From IMG/VR virus record IMGVR_UViG_3300022871_000115, positions 1 through 23,614 of that record: DNA of 23,614 nt. One strand, written 5' to 3'. Source of the stretch: a virus. Each line of letters begins with the position of its first letter. The first letter of the stretch is position 1. Below the pieces are notes generated by a model. The model worked only from the letters and a program-made list of their open reading frames with translations. It was not told the DNA's origin and searched no databases. Of this stretch, positions 15,165 to 21,618 are shown one piece after another. Position numbers and translations under genes: made by a program.

Positions 15165-17369
15165 ATGCACATTAAAAATTTAGATAAAATTAAAGAGATG
15201 ATTAAGTCTAAATTACCTGAATATCTTAACGAATTAGGTTGCAGAACAAATGGTGGTAAAGTGCAATGTCCAAATTCAGCGGCGCATGACCATAATGATG
15301 AGACTAAACTATCAGCGGCCTTTTTACCTGATTCTAAGAATCATTTAATTTACTGTTTTGTTGAACAGCGTTCTTTTGATATATTTGATATTTATGGTAT
15401 TAAAAATAACGTATCAATTAAAGGCTCAAGCTTTTTTGATGCAGTTAAAGCTTTGGCTAGAAAATATAGTATTCCTGTTGAAGAAGAGTACGAATATTCA
15501 CAAATTGAGAAAGCTACGAATAGACAAAGAAAATTTTTAGAGAATCTTCATAAGTTATCTATTCAGAAGAAAAATTTACAGCGAGGTGTTACTTATTATA
15601 AACAAAGAAATATTAATAAAGAGAAACTTCTAACTTGGAAAATTGGTTGCTTATCTCCTAATGATATTACACCTGCATTAAATAAAGAATGTAAAAGTTT
15701 ATTTGATTATAGATTACTGTCTGTATTTCATAAAGAAGGCCTTGTAATTCCTATTCTAAATGAAAACAATCAATATTCAGGTATAATTATTCGTATGTTT
15801 AATACTGAAGATAATGACCCATATATTAAAATCTGTATTAAAGGAAGTAATTTGTTCAATATAGAGCGTGTTAGAGGACATGATGAATTAACTATTGTAG
15901 AGGGACCTTTTGATGCTATTGCCTTACATCCAAATCAAAATGTTATTGGTTGTTTAACGAATGTTATTAATGATGCTAATTTAGAGAAGATAGCGAACAT
16001 AGAATTTAAGAAAATATTTTTAGCTTTAGACCCAGATAACTTATACAAGGGAACCGCAAGAGATGGTTTTTTAAGAACAATAGTCAGAATGAAGAATTTA
16101 GACTCTGAGATTTTTCTTATAAAGATTCCTGTCATAGAGGGCGAAGCTAAACCTGACCCAGACGAGTACATGAAAACTCACACTCTGGAAGATTTTAAAG
16201 ATTTACCTAAACTCTCTGCTTTAAAGTATCTTATAGAGAATTATGAAAAAGGCTTGATTAAAGAAAAAATTATCTATGACTTCATTGCAGGTTGTCCTAA
16301 TTTAATTAGAAAAGAAGCTTACATTACTGAATGTGCTGAATCTCTAAAGATTGGTAAAAGACAACTTACAAAATCAATAGATGATATGTCTAATTCTTCT
16401 ACCTCTTTTAACATGATTCAGTATGTGCAAGAAAAAGATGCTTACGATGAATTGTTAGAAGATTTCACAGAACTTGCTTGGAATAAAAACTTTGCAGGTA
16501 TTCCTTCTGGCTTTCCTTTATTTGATAAGAGATTTGGTGGTTTTGAAGATACGCTTTATTTATTAGCTGGCTTTCCAGAAACAGGCAAAACTACATTTTT
16601 ATTAAACTTTGTCTATAAGTTGGCAATGAATGATGATACGCTTGTTGCTTTCTACTCACTAGATGATGGTGCTAAGAGAGCTATTCTCCCAAGACTAATG
16701 AGTATTACCTCTGGTCTAACATCTAAACAAGTAAGACAGCCTGATAAAGAGACACATGACAAGTGGTTTGATGGTATGAGTCAGTTAAAGAAAATGAAAG
16801 ATAATATCATTATTAAAGATGGCTCTCACATTAGAACTCTTGAAGATTTAGATAATTATGTTAAAATTCATTCTACAATAGCTATTGAAAGAGGTAAGAA
16901 ATTTGTAGTAGTTATTGATAATTTACATGACTTACAGGCTGGTGGTGGAAAGAGTTTAGAAGCTACTCATAATGCTCAACGAGTTGCCTCTTATTTAAAG
17001 AGATTACCACAGCAAATTAATTGTCCTATCATATCTACAGCAGAGGTACCAAAATCCTCATCTGCTAAACCTAGTGGAAAAGATATTAAAGAATCTATTG
17101 ATTTGTGGTATGCGTCAAGATTCGTTGGTGGTGTTTACTCTAACTTTCATCAAGTAAAAAATATTCAAGATAGTAATTTACATTGGGTAGATGAAACTGG
17201 AGCATACAATCCAATTATGGAACTTTTTGTTTCTAAGAATCAGACAGGTGATGCTTTACATGGTTCACTCTTCTTTAAGTTTAGATTTTCAAACAATACT
17301 CTTACTGAATGTAATGAGCGAGAAACAGATATATTAAAAGATGGTGGTTTTTTAACCTTCATGGAATAA
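15165..17369 (+). CDS. primase-helicase (TOPRIM plus DnaB-type ATPase)
   Basis: This 734-residue replication protein resembles T7 gp4/Twinkle-type enzymes. The N-terminal zinc site is degenerate: CPNSAAHDH (C35, H41, H43), then YCFVEQRSFDIFD with C64 but no fourth cysteine. The TOPRIM primase domain has IVEGPFDA (E246) and ALDPD (D289, D291). The C-terminal RecA-like helicase has Walker A GFPETGKTT (469-477), a following FYSLDDG and Walker B VVVIDNLHD (D585). Zinc finger, primase and helicase stand in the expected order, so one protein can unwind DNA and prime the lagging strand. It begins directly after the 14664 gene stop. No separate DnaB- or DnaG-like gene is in the window. Confidence 0.92.
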   Translation: MHIKNLDKIKEMIKSKLPEYLNELGCRTNGGKVQCPNSAAHDHNDETKLSAAFLPDSKNHLIYCFVEQRSFDIFDIYGIKNNVSIKGSSFFDAVKALARKYSIPVEEEYEYSQIEKATNRQRKFLENLHKLSIQKKNLQRGVTYYKQRNINKEKLLTWKIGCLSPNDITPALNKECKSLFDYRLLSVFHKEGLVIPILNENNQYSGIIIRMFNTEDNDPYIKICIKGSNLFNIERVRGHDELTIVEGPFDAIALHPNQNVIGCLTNVINDANLEKIANIEFKKIFLALDPDNLYKGTARDGFLRTIVRMKNLDSEIFLIKIPVIEGEAKPDPDEYMKTHTLEDFKDLPKLSALKYLIENYEKGLIKEKIIYDFIAGCPNLIRKEAYITECAESLKIGKRQLTKSIDDMSNSSTSFNMIQYVQEKDAYDELLEDFTELAWNKNFAGIPSGFPLFDKRFGGFEDTLYLLAGFPETGKTTFLLNFVYKLAMNDDTLVAFYSLDDGAKRAILPRLMSITSGLTSKQVRQPDKETHDKWFDGMSQLKKMKDNIIIKDGSHIRTLEDLDNYVKIHSTIAIERGKKFVVVIDNLHDLQAGGGKSLEATHNAQRVASYLKRLPQQINCPIISTAEVPKSSSAKPSGKDIKESIDLWYASRFVGGVYSNFHQVKNIQDSNLHWVDETGAYNPIMELFVSKNQTGDALHGSLFFKFRFSNNTLTECNERETDILKDGGFLTFME

Positions 17370-17387
17370 TAAAAGAAAGCGTATATT

Positions 17388-17561
17388 ATGGATAATGTAA
17401 AGAGAATTCTTATTAAAACAGTTAAAGACCCTATGATTTCTATTATGAAAATAATTAAATCTAAAGATAATGATACTGCAAAACTAAAAGCAATAAGTCT
17501 TTATTGTACCTGTGTTTTAACGGCAGTCAATAAAACTATTCTGAGAGATAATGAAATCTAA
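17388..17561 (+). CDS. small helical protein (57 aa), unknown
   Basis: The ATG at 17388 lies 19 bases after the primase-helicase stop, with GAAAG upstream. The 57 residues look helical: an N-terminal Lys/Ile-rich helix (IKTVKDPMISIMKIIKSK) and a second hydrophobic stretch with two cysteines (YCTCVL). The stop overlaps the heptose-kinase start by 11 bases, which supports translation of both. No family is recognised. Confidence 0.5.
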   Translation: MDNVKRILIKTVKDPMISIMKIIKSKDNDTAKLKAISLYCTCVLTAVNKTILRDNEI

Positions 17562-18492
17562 TCTAAATAAAAAGAATATACTTGTTGTTGGTGACCTAAT
17601 GCTTGATAAGTATGTTAGAGGCTCAGTCTCACGCATATCTCCAGAAGCACCTGTTCCAATATTAAGTAAAGACTCTAGTGAGTATAAGTTAGGTGGCTGT
17701 GCTAATGTGGCTAAAAATTTAACAGCTCTTGGTGCAAATGTTTGGATTGTAGGCAAAATAGGTGAAGATATTGAAGGTTCTATTGTCTCAGAGTTATTGC
17801 AGAAGAAAGGAATAAACATTAATCTATTAATTGCAGACAAAAACGTAGTTACTACACAAAAGACAAGATACATCTCAGGCAATCAGCATCTATTGAGAGT
17901 TGATAGAGAACATATTTGTTTTAATAATTTTAAACTAGATGTAATTAAAGAGGATTTAGAGCGACACGCTAGATACTTCGATGCAATAATAGTATCTGAT
18001 TATGATAAAGGTATGATTAATGTAGAGTTAGCAGAATTTTTAGGTAAACTAGCTTTAAAGAAAAATAAGATTATAACAGTTGACACGAAGAAAGCAGATG
18101 TCAGTTGTTTTGCTAACTATACTTCCATTACACCTAATTTAAAGGAGTTATCTAAGATATTTAATACTAATATAACTGATTATAAAGCTTCTTTTGAATT
18201 AGCTCATAAATTATTAGCTGAGTATTGTTTTGAAAATGTGCTTATAACACTAAGCGAGAATGGTTTATATTATGCAGATAATTTTATTGGCAATCATCTA
18301 AAAGCAGAAAAGCAGGAAATTGTTGATGTAACAGGTTGTGGTGATACGATAATATCTACATTTACTTTAGCTCTCGCAAATGGTTTAGGTCTAGAGATGA
18401 GTGCTAATATTGCTAACATAACAGCTGGAATAGTGGCTTTAAAATCTGGTGCTGAAAGTTGTTCTCTCGACGAACTCGATGATAATTCTTAG
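17551..18492 (+). CDS. PfkB-family kinase, HldE/RfaE domain-I type (heptose-7-phosphate kinase)
   Basis: The 313-residue ribokinase-fold protein matches the kinase half of HldE (RfaE), not a general sugar kinase. It has VGDLMLDKYVRG, the hallmark SRISPEAPVPIL near 24-35, GGCANVAKN near 49-57, NQHLLRVDRE near 110-120, SDYDKGM near 149-155 and the anion-hole VDVTGCGDT, with catalytic D265 (E. coli HldE D264). The usual VTGAGDT has Cys for Ala. It would phosphorylate D-glycero-D-manno-heptose 7-phosphate at C1, a step toward ADP-heptose for lipopolysaccharide core. The adenylyltransferase domain is absent. The start overlaps a small ORF by 11 bases and has only a weak GAGA site. Reuse for another phosphosugar cannot be excluded. 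Confidence 0.86.
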   Translation: MKSNLNKKNILVVGDLMLDKYVRGSVSRISPEAPVPILSKDSSEYKLGGCANVAKNLTALGANVWIVGKIGEDIEGSIVSELLQKKGININLLIADKNVVTTQKTRYISGNQHLLRVDREHICFNNFKLDVIKEDLERHARYFDAIIVSDYDKGMINVELAEFLGKLALKKNKIITVDTKKADVSCFANYTSITPNLKELSKIFNTNITDYKASFELAHKLLAEYCFENVLITLSENGLYYADNFIGNHLKAEKQEIVDVTGCGDTIISTFTLALANGLGLEMSANIANITAGIVALKSGAESCSLDELDDNS

Positions 18493-18507
18493 AAAGAGGT
18501 TTAAAAA

Positions 18508-18780
18508 ATGGAAAAAGATTTTGAAACATTATTATTTGAACAAGATATAATTAGAGTGTTAAGAAAGCATGAATTATTGCCCAATAGATTAACACCTGCT
18601 ACTATATCAATTTATATAACTGGTGGAAATCAACCTCTCATTACTGTAACCTCTAAATTAAAGACAGAAGAAGAGGAAGATAAATTTTATAAGTCTGAGG
18701 AATTTGAGCAAGAGATGTTTGATGAAGATGATACCCCTGATGATGACCTACCTAGTTTTGACTTCAAAAACAGAAAATAA
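18508..18780 (+). CDS. small acidic-tailed protein (90 aa), unknown
   Basis: The start follows AGAGG by about 9 bases. The first 55 residues form a compact domain with a helix (QDIIRVLRKHELL) and strands (TISIYITG, LITVTSK). The last 35 residues are strongly acidic (runs of Glu and Asp), a tail often seen in phage proteins that bind basic partners or mimic DNA. It is the last gene before the promoter at 18789. No family is recognised. Confidence 0.55.
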   Translation: MEKDFETLLFEQDIIRVLRKHELLPNRLTPATISIYITGGNQPLITVTSKLKTEEEEDKFYKSEEFEQEMFDEDDTPDDDLPSFDFKNRK

Positions 18781-18788
18781 AAATAGAC

Positions 18789-18817
18789 TTGACAAATAGC
18801 GAAAAATATGTTATACT
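18789..18817 (+). promoter_or_regulatory. strong sigma70-type promoter of the small-gene region
   Basis: TTGACA (18789-18794), 17 bases, TATACT (18812-18817) with extended -10 TGt and the shared downstream TTAAAGT. AAAGGA and ATG 18849 follow. Confidence 0.85.
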
Positions 18818-18848
18818 TAAAGTACGCTATAAAATTAAAGGATATTAA

Positions 18849-19013
18849 ATGAGAAATGAACCTGAATCAGTAAAACAAATTGTAGACGGCATAATTAAAA
18901 GATTAAGAGAAGTTACGCCAGCAACGCAAATACTTCATTGCAATAGCTGTCACCATGAATGGGCGGCTTGTTTAGGCACTATCTGTGATTGGTGCGGAGG
19001 AAATGGAAGATGA
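18849..19013 (+). CDS. small zinc-ribbon protein (54 aa)
   Basis: First gene behind the 18789 promoter, with AAAGGA 7-8 bases upstream of its ATG. The 54 residues have an N-terminal helix, then CNSCHHEWAAC and CDWCGG, that is two C-x2-C pairs plus extra Cys and His residues near 33-50. They should bind at least one zinc. The stop overlaps the next start (ATGA). Zinc-ribbon micro-proteins are common in phages and usually have no known function. Confidence 0.6.
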   Translation: MRNEPESVKQIVDGIIKRLREVTPATQILHCNSCHHEWAACLGTICDWCGGNGR

Positions 19014-19168
19014 ATAATTACACAGCATTACAAAGCATGATGATTCAGATTGTAGATGAAGGTGTTGGAGAAACACTTGCATATATTGAAACCATCTCTA
19101 ATGCTACTGAACGCTTTAGAAAGAGAAATATATTTTATAGAGCAGTACAGAAAATGAAAGATAAGTAA
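19010..19168 (+). CDS. small helical protein (52 aa)
   Basis: It begins in an ATGA overlap with the zinc-ribbon gene and has GGAGG-like bases upstream. The 52 residues are helical (LQSMMIQIVDEGVGETLAYIETI, then a basic RFRKRN tail). No family is recognised. The product is supported by the tight coupling and by clean stops, not by motifs. Confidence 0.45.
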   Translation: MNNYTALQSMMIQIVDEGVGETLAYIETISNATERFRKRNIFYRAVQKMKDK

Positions 19169-19193
19169 ATGTATATAAGAAAGATACTAAAAA

Positions 19194-19349
19194 ATGATAA
19201 AGAAATATAAAGACCCAAGTAAATTAGAGCTTGAGAATATAATTATTGATGCAATAAAAGATTTTGATGTTGCACCGGTTGTTGAGCTTATGTTTAAAGA
19301 ATATGCCTGGGTATCAGCTAAAGCAATTAAGAGAAGATTGAGAAAATGA
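19194..19349 (+). CDS. small helical protein (51 aa)
   Basis: The ATG at 19194 lies in an A-rich stretch with only a weak ribosome site. The 51-residue product has two predicted helices (KLELENIIIDAIKDF and VVELMFKEYAWVSAKAIKRRLRK) and a basic end. Its stop overlaps the next ATG (ATGA). No family is recognised. An earlier 13-codon ORF at 19169 is not counted as a gene. Confidence 0.45.
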   Translation: MIKKYKDPSKLELENIIIDAIKDFDVAPVVELMFKEYAWVSAKAIKRRLRK

Positions 19350-19471
19350 AAAGACTTAGAATGAAAATGTTTAAAATGATAGAGATAGCAGTTTTTATAA
19401 TCGTAGTAGCTGTGCCTTTAGCAGTATGGAAAATAATAGACTTAGTAATTCAACTAAAGAATAGGATATAA
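19346..19471 (+). CDS. single-span membrane peptide (41 aa) next to the site-2 protease
   Basis: The peptide has a strongly basic N-terminus (KRLRMKMFK), one hydrophobic span (about 12-27, AVFIIVVAVPLAVW) and a short polar tail. This suggests an N-in single-pass inner-membrane peptide. It starts in an ATGA overlap and ends 3 bases before the M50 protease gene. The orientation and the helix-breaking proline in the span are compatible with a site-2 protease substrate or partner, which is inferred from context only. Confidence 0.55.
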   Translation: MKRLRMKMFKMIEIAVFIIVVAVPLAVWKIIDLVIQLKNRI

Positions 19472-19474
19472 TTT

Positions 19475-20095
19475 ATGTGGCTAATATATTGTGCAATACT
19501 TTTAGGTTCAGTAATTTTACATGAGCTGGGACATCTTCTAGCTTCTCTATATTTTAAGGTTCCTGTATATGCTTTTTCTGTAGGCTTCGGTCCCATATTA
19601 TTACATAAAACAATAGGTAAGATTGATTGGAGAATATCTCTATTACCTTTTGGTGGTTACTGTAAAATAGAAGAATCTCTTGACGTAAAGAATAGCTTGA
19701 CAAATATAGCTTATTATAAACAAGTTATTATTCTAATGGCCGGTATAGCAATGAATCTATTAGTGGCTTTTACATGCTATCTAATTCACTATGGTTCGAT
19801 TATTAAGGGTATTTACATAGATTACTCTGTGATAGCTTACTATTTTACAGGTACGATGAACCTCGTAAGCCTAGACAGCTTTAATGTAGTATTGTTCTAT
19901 ACAGCATTTTTGAATAGCACGTTATTTGTATTTAATCTTTTACCAATACCCGCACTTGATGGTGGTTATCTTTGGATACTTCCATTACGTAGAAAGATGT
20001 CAGATAAATTTTATAAATATTTAATTAATATATCATTCGCACTATTAATGATAGTCCAAGTAATGATAATAATACTTTGGTGGATATCAAAATAA
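19475..20095 (+). CDS. site-2 protease-like M50 intramembrane metalloprotease
   Basis: The 206-residue membrane protein has the full active site of family M50. HELGH (H16, E17, H20) lies in the first transmembrane helix, followed by GFGP, LPFGGYCK near 57-64 and GIAMN at 90-94. NLLPIPALDGG (154-164) carries the third zinc ligand D162. Hydrophobic spans surround residues 1-25, 84-105, 138-160 and 183-204. There is no PDZ domain, so it is a minimal version (E. coli RseP has about 450 residues with tandem PDZ). Such enzymes cut transmembrane peptides within the bilayer, often to release regulators. The gene has a weak AGGAT ribosome site and sits among tiny membrane-protein genes. I know of no established phage role for M50. 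Confidence 0.88.
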   Translation: MWLIYCAILLGSVILHELGHLLASLYFKVPVYAFSVGFGPILLHKTIGKIDWRISLLPFGGYCKIEESLDVKNSLTNIAYYKQVIILMAGIAMNLLVAFTCYLIHYGSIIKGIYIDYSVIAYYFTGTMNLVSLDSFNVVLFYTAFLNSTLFVFNLLPIPALDGGYLWILPLRRKMSDKFYKYLINISFALLMIVQVMIIILWWISK

Positions 20096-20104
20096 AGGAA
20101 ACAT

Positions 20105-20302
20105 ATGAGCTGTTACATTAAAGACTTACGAGAAGAAAATAGATTATTAAGAGAAGCTTTTGATAAATTTTCAAGTAGATTCTACTGCATGGGTGGTCCC
20201 TTAAATGATAATGTATTGCAATTTGATACAGCACAGCAGGTTTACTTAGCTCGTTTTCAAGATGAAATGAAACAAACATTAGGGGAGGTCCCACGTGCCT
20301 AG
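20105..20302 (+). CDS. small protein of unknown function (65 aa)
   Basis: It starts 6-7 bases after AAAGGA, 9 bases after the protease stop. The first 25 residues form a charged helix (DLREENRLLREAFDKF), possibly a short coiled coil. The rest is mixed (YCMGGPL, then a QQVYLARFQDEM helix). The end overlaps the next gene by 8 bases. No family is recognised. Confidence 0.5.
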   Translation: MSCYIKDLREENRLLREAFDKFSSRFYCMGGPLNDNVLQFDTAQQVYLARFQDEMKQTLGEVPRA

Positions 20303-20375
20303 AGAATTTACTAGAGATTTAATCGCATTAATGCAAACTATAATATTGGTAATAATATTAGCTAAAGTTTGGTAA
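20295..20375 (+). CDS. very small membrane peptide with GTG start (26 aa)
   Basis: A GTG codon lies 6 bases after the strongest Shine-Dalgarno of the area (GGGGAGG, 20282-20288), which decides this start. The 26-residue product has a charged front (PREFTRDL) and one hydrophobic span (MQTIILVIILAKVW). It overlaps the end of the previous gene by 8 bases and is followed by a second tiny membrane peptide after TAAGGAG. Size and pattern resemble single-span phage micro-peptides. No family is recognised. Confidence 0.5.
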   Translation: MPREFTRDLIALMQTIILVIILAKVW

Positions 20376-20384
20376 GGAGTTTAT

Positions 20385-20468
20385 ATGCAATATGTTTATT
20401 TAGCACTTTACTTCGCAGTTATTTTAGGAATAGCAAGACTATTAAATCGTTTAGATGCAAAAAAATAA
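20385..20468 (+). CDS. very small membrane peptide (27 aa)
   Basis: The ATG follows AAGGAG by about 6 bases, a good site. The product of 27 residues has one hydrophobic span (YVYLALYFAVILGIA) and a basic tail (RLLNRLDAKK). It ends 4 bases before the tRNA gene. It is the second of two consecutive peptides of this kind, and both lie just downstream of the site-2 protease. Confidence 0.5.
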   Translation: MQYVYLALYFAVILGIARLLNRLDAKK

Positions 20469-20472
20469 GATA

Positions 20473-20549
20473 TGCGGGGACAAGCTTTGGTAGGCTAAGG
20501 TGTCTCATAAGCATCTGTATTGTGGGTTCGATTCCCACCCCCGCAACCA
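20473..20549 (+). tRNA. tRNA with anticodon CAT (Met or Ile2)
   Basis: A cloverleaf can be drawn. The acceptor stem TGCGGGG (20473-20479) pairs with CCCCGCA (20539-20545), and A plus encoded CCA (20547-20549) follow. The D-stem is A-G-C/G-C-T with a GGTAGG loop and a mismatch at the outer pair. The anticodon stem (20499-20503 with 20511-20515) holds loop CTCATAA, giving anticodon CAT after T33 and with A37. The T-stem GTGGG/CCCAC has loop TTCGATT. The variable loop is 6 bases. T1-A72 pairing argues against an initiator. Elongator Met and lysidine-modified Ile2 cannot be separated by eye. Confidence 0.9.
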
Positions 20550-20569
20550 ATTTAGAGAAAGAGAATATT

Positions 20570-20695
20570 ATGAGTAAGATAAAATTAAAAGATTTATCTA
20601 GAGAAGAGTTTGAATTACTAAAAGCAAGTGGTATGATGTGGGAGCTATATCCTGATGCACCAGATGTTTACGAAGATATAGCAGTAATAGAATAA
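20570..20695 (+). CDS. small acidic protein (41 aa)
   Basis: From ATG 20570 the product has 41 residues. A longer in-frame ORF from 20369 runs through the tRNA and is not used. AGAGAAAG-type bases lie upstream. The protein is acidic at the end (YPDAPDVYEDIAVIE) with a basic start (SKIKLKDLS) and a single helix. No family is recognised. Confidence 0.45.
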   Translation: MSKIKLKDLSREEFELLKASGMMWELYPDAPDVYEDIAVIE

Positions 20696-20734
20696 TAATT
20701 AAACTTAGATTTTATGATATTGAGAGGTAAAATT

Positions 20735-20899
20735 ATGCCAGAATTAAAAGAGTTAGTAAAGGAATTCGTAGAGATATTAGACGTAGTTGAGGAATCTGAT
20801 TCAGGAACATCATTTCATCCAGTTTACATAAGTTCTTGTCGCTGTCTAACGGGTAAACGAGTTAATGAAATAATTAAAAGAATGAAAGAGTTGACATAA
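20735..20899 (+). CDS. small protein of unknown function (54 aa)
   Basis: ATG 20735 is preferred over the ATG at 20714 because GAGAGG lies 7 bases upstream. The 54-residue product has an acidic helix (PELKELVKEFVEIL), a central segment with two cysteines (SSCRC) and a basic helical end (RVNEIIKRMKEL). It ends in a TAATG junction with the next gene. No family is recognised. Confidence 0.5.
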   Translation: MPELKELVKEFVEILDVVEESDSGTSFHPVYISSCRCLTGKRVNEIIKRMKELT

Positions 20900-21117
20900 T
20901 GAAACCTCTAAAAGTACAATATGTAGAATTTGGTGCAGGTACACATATAAATGTTGCTATAAGAGAAAGCATTACTTTGGCAAGAAGAAAAGATTATATT
21001 GTTAAATTTAAATTTAATGCAGTAGAGATGAAGATTTGGTCTTTTAGTACGCATACTGAAGAATTAGAGTATTATCGTAAACAACTAAATGAAATTAGAA
21101 ATAGTAAAGTAAGTTGA
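20899..21117 (+). CDS. small protein of unknown function (72 aa)
   Basis: Its start is coupled to the previous stop (TAATG). The 72 residues show a strand-helix-strand layout (VQYVEFGAG, then SITLARRKDYI, then VKFKFNAVEMKIW) followed by a charged helix with RKQLNEIR. It may fold as a small alpha/beta domain. It ends at the only clear non-coding gap of the right half. No family is recognised. Confidence 0.55.
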   Translation: MKPLKVQYVEFGAGTHINVAIRESITLARRKDYIVKFKFNAVEMKIWSFSTHTEELEYYRKQLNEIRNSKVS

Positions 21118-21120
21118 TAG

Positions 21121-21148
21121 TTGACAGTAAACTATAAAGTATCAGAAT
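21121..21148 (+). promoter_or_regulatory. possible weak promoter overlapped by dyad repeats
   Basis: TTGACA at 21121-21126 with CAGAAT at 21143-21148 after 16 bases is a modest promoter, unlike the TATACT family. Its -10 would lie inside the first dyad of the twin repeat. A second candidate -10, TGcTATATA (21161-21169), has no good -35. Confidence 0.3.
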
Positions 21149-21201
21149 TGATGTGTTAGATGCTATATAAGTGTTTAAAGTATCAGTTTTGATATATTAA
21201 G
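21136..21201 (+). repeat. twin direct repeat with dyads, candidate operators
   Basis: AAAGTATCAG recurs at 21136 and 21177. The similarity continues for 24 bases with 19 matches. Each copy contains a dyad ATCA-N4-TGAT (21141-21152 and 21182-21193). The copies are offset by 41 bases, about four helical turns, so a dimeric regulator could bind both on one face. The whole gap 21118-21284 holds these repeats, an ATTTAA-G-TTAAAT palindrome at 21251-21263 and the ribosome site of the next gene. I see nothing else in it. Confidence 0.5.
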
Positions 21202-21284
21202 TTATTACCATACGGGTATAAAACGTAAATAAAGTAGCTTACAATAGTAAATTTAAGTTAAATCATAACCTAAAGGGTATAAAC

Positions 21285-21464
21285 ATGACCTGTAAAGAAG
21301 CTCAACAAATTGCAGAAAGATTCGCAAACTTTCACAGTATGAATATAACACTTGCTGATTTAAGACAAGCTCTTGTTGTTCTAGCTAATTTCTATGAAGA
21401 TAATAGATTCGATAAATCACGTAAACTTTATACTTTAGAGGAGTTTTTAGATGCTATCTCATAA
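21285..21464 (+). CDS. small helical protein (59 aa)
   Basis: First gene after the repeat region, with AAGGG 7-8 bases before the ATG. The 59 residues form two or three helices (CKEAQQIAERFANF, then LADLRQALVVLANFYE, then a final LEEFLDAIS). No family is recognised. Its last 14 bases overlap the next gene. If the twin dyads upstream are operators, this unit is the one controlled. Confidence 0.55.
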   Translation: MTCKEAQQIAERFANFHSMNITLADLRQALVVLANFYEDNRFDKSRKLYTLEEFLDAIS

Positions 21465-21618
21465 ATGTATAATTTGCGACAAATGTTATTTTGGTAAAGA
21501 ATGTCTCGCTTGTAAAGGTAAGATGCACAGAGATGAGCCTATCAAGAAACCTATCAAGGAAACTAAGGTTGACTTACCACCTGAGTTTGATATATTGTTT
21601 AAAGGATTCAATCGCTAA
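21451..21618 (+). CDS. small zinc-knuckle protein (55 aa)
   Basis: The start lies about 8 bases after AGAGGAG, inside the end of the previous gene. The 55-residue product has CIIC, then C, and CLAC within the first 22 residues, near to the C-x2-C-x5-C-x2-C layout of the 6429 protein. A Lys/Pro-rich linker and a hydrophobic C-terminal strand-helix (EFDILFKGF) follow. It would bind one zinc. The function is unknown. The stop lies in the foot of the hairpin at 21617. Confidence 0.55.
   Translation: MLSHKCIICDKCYFGKECLACKGKMHRDEPIKKPIKETKVDLPPEFDILFKGFNR

Noticed and set aside
15358-15540. 60-codon + strand ORF inside the primase-helicase gene
   Set aside because: It is in another frame of a gene with clear TOPRIM and helicase motifs and has no support of its own.
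19169-19210. 13-codon ORF between two small genes
   Set aside because: It is too short, has no ribosome site, and overlaps the better supported ORF at 19194.
19697-19725. TTGACAAATA inside the site-2 protease gene
   Set aside because: It resembles the promoter family at the -35, but there is no acceptable -10 at 16-18 bases.
20369-20695. A 108-codon ORF running across the tRNA
   Set aside because: Its first two thirds translate a small membrane gene out of frame and then the tRNA. Only the part from ATG 20570 has a plausible start.
20891-20920. TTGACA followed by TACAAT after 18 bases
   Set aside because: It lies at a gene junction, lacks the extended -10 TG and the shared flanks of the promoter family, and the downstream gene is already coupled by TAATG.
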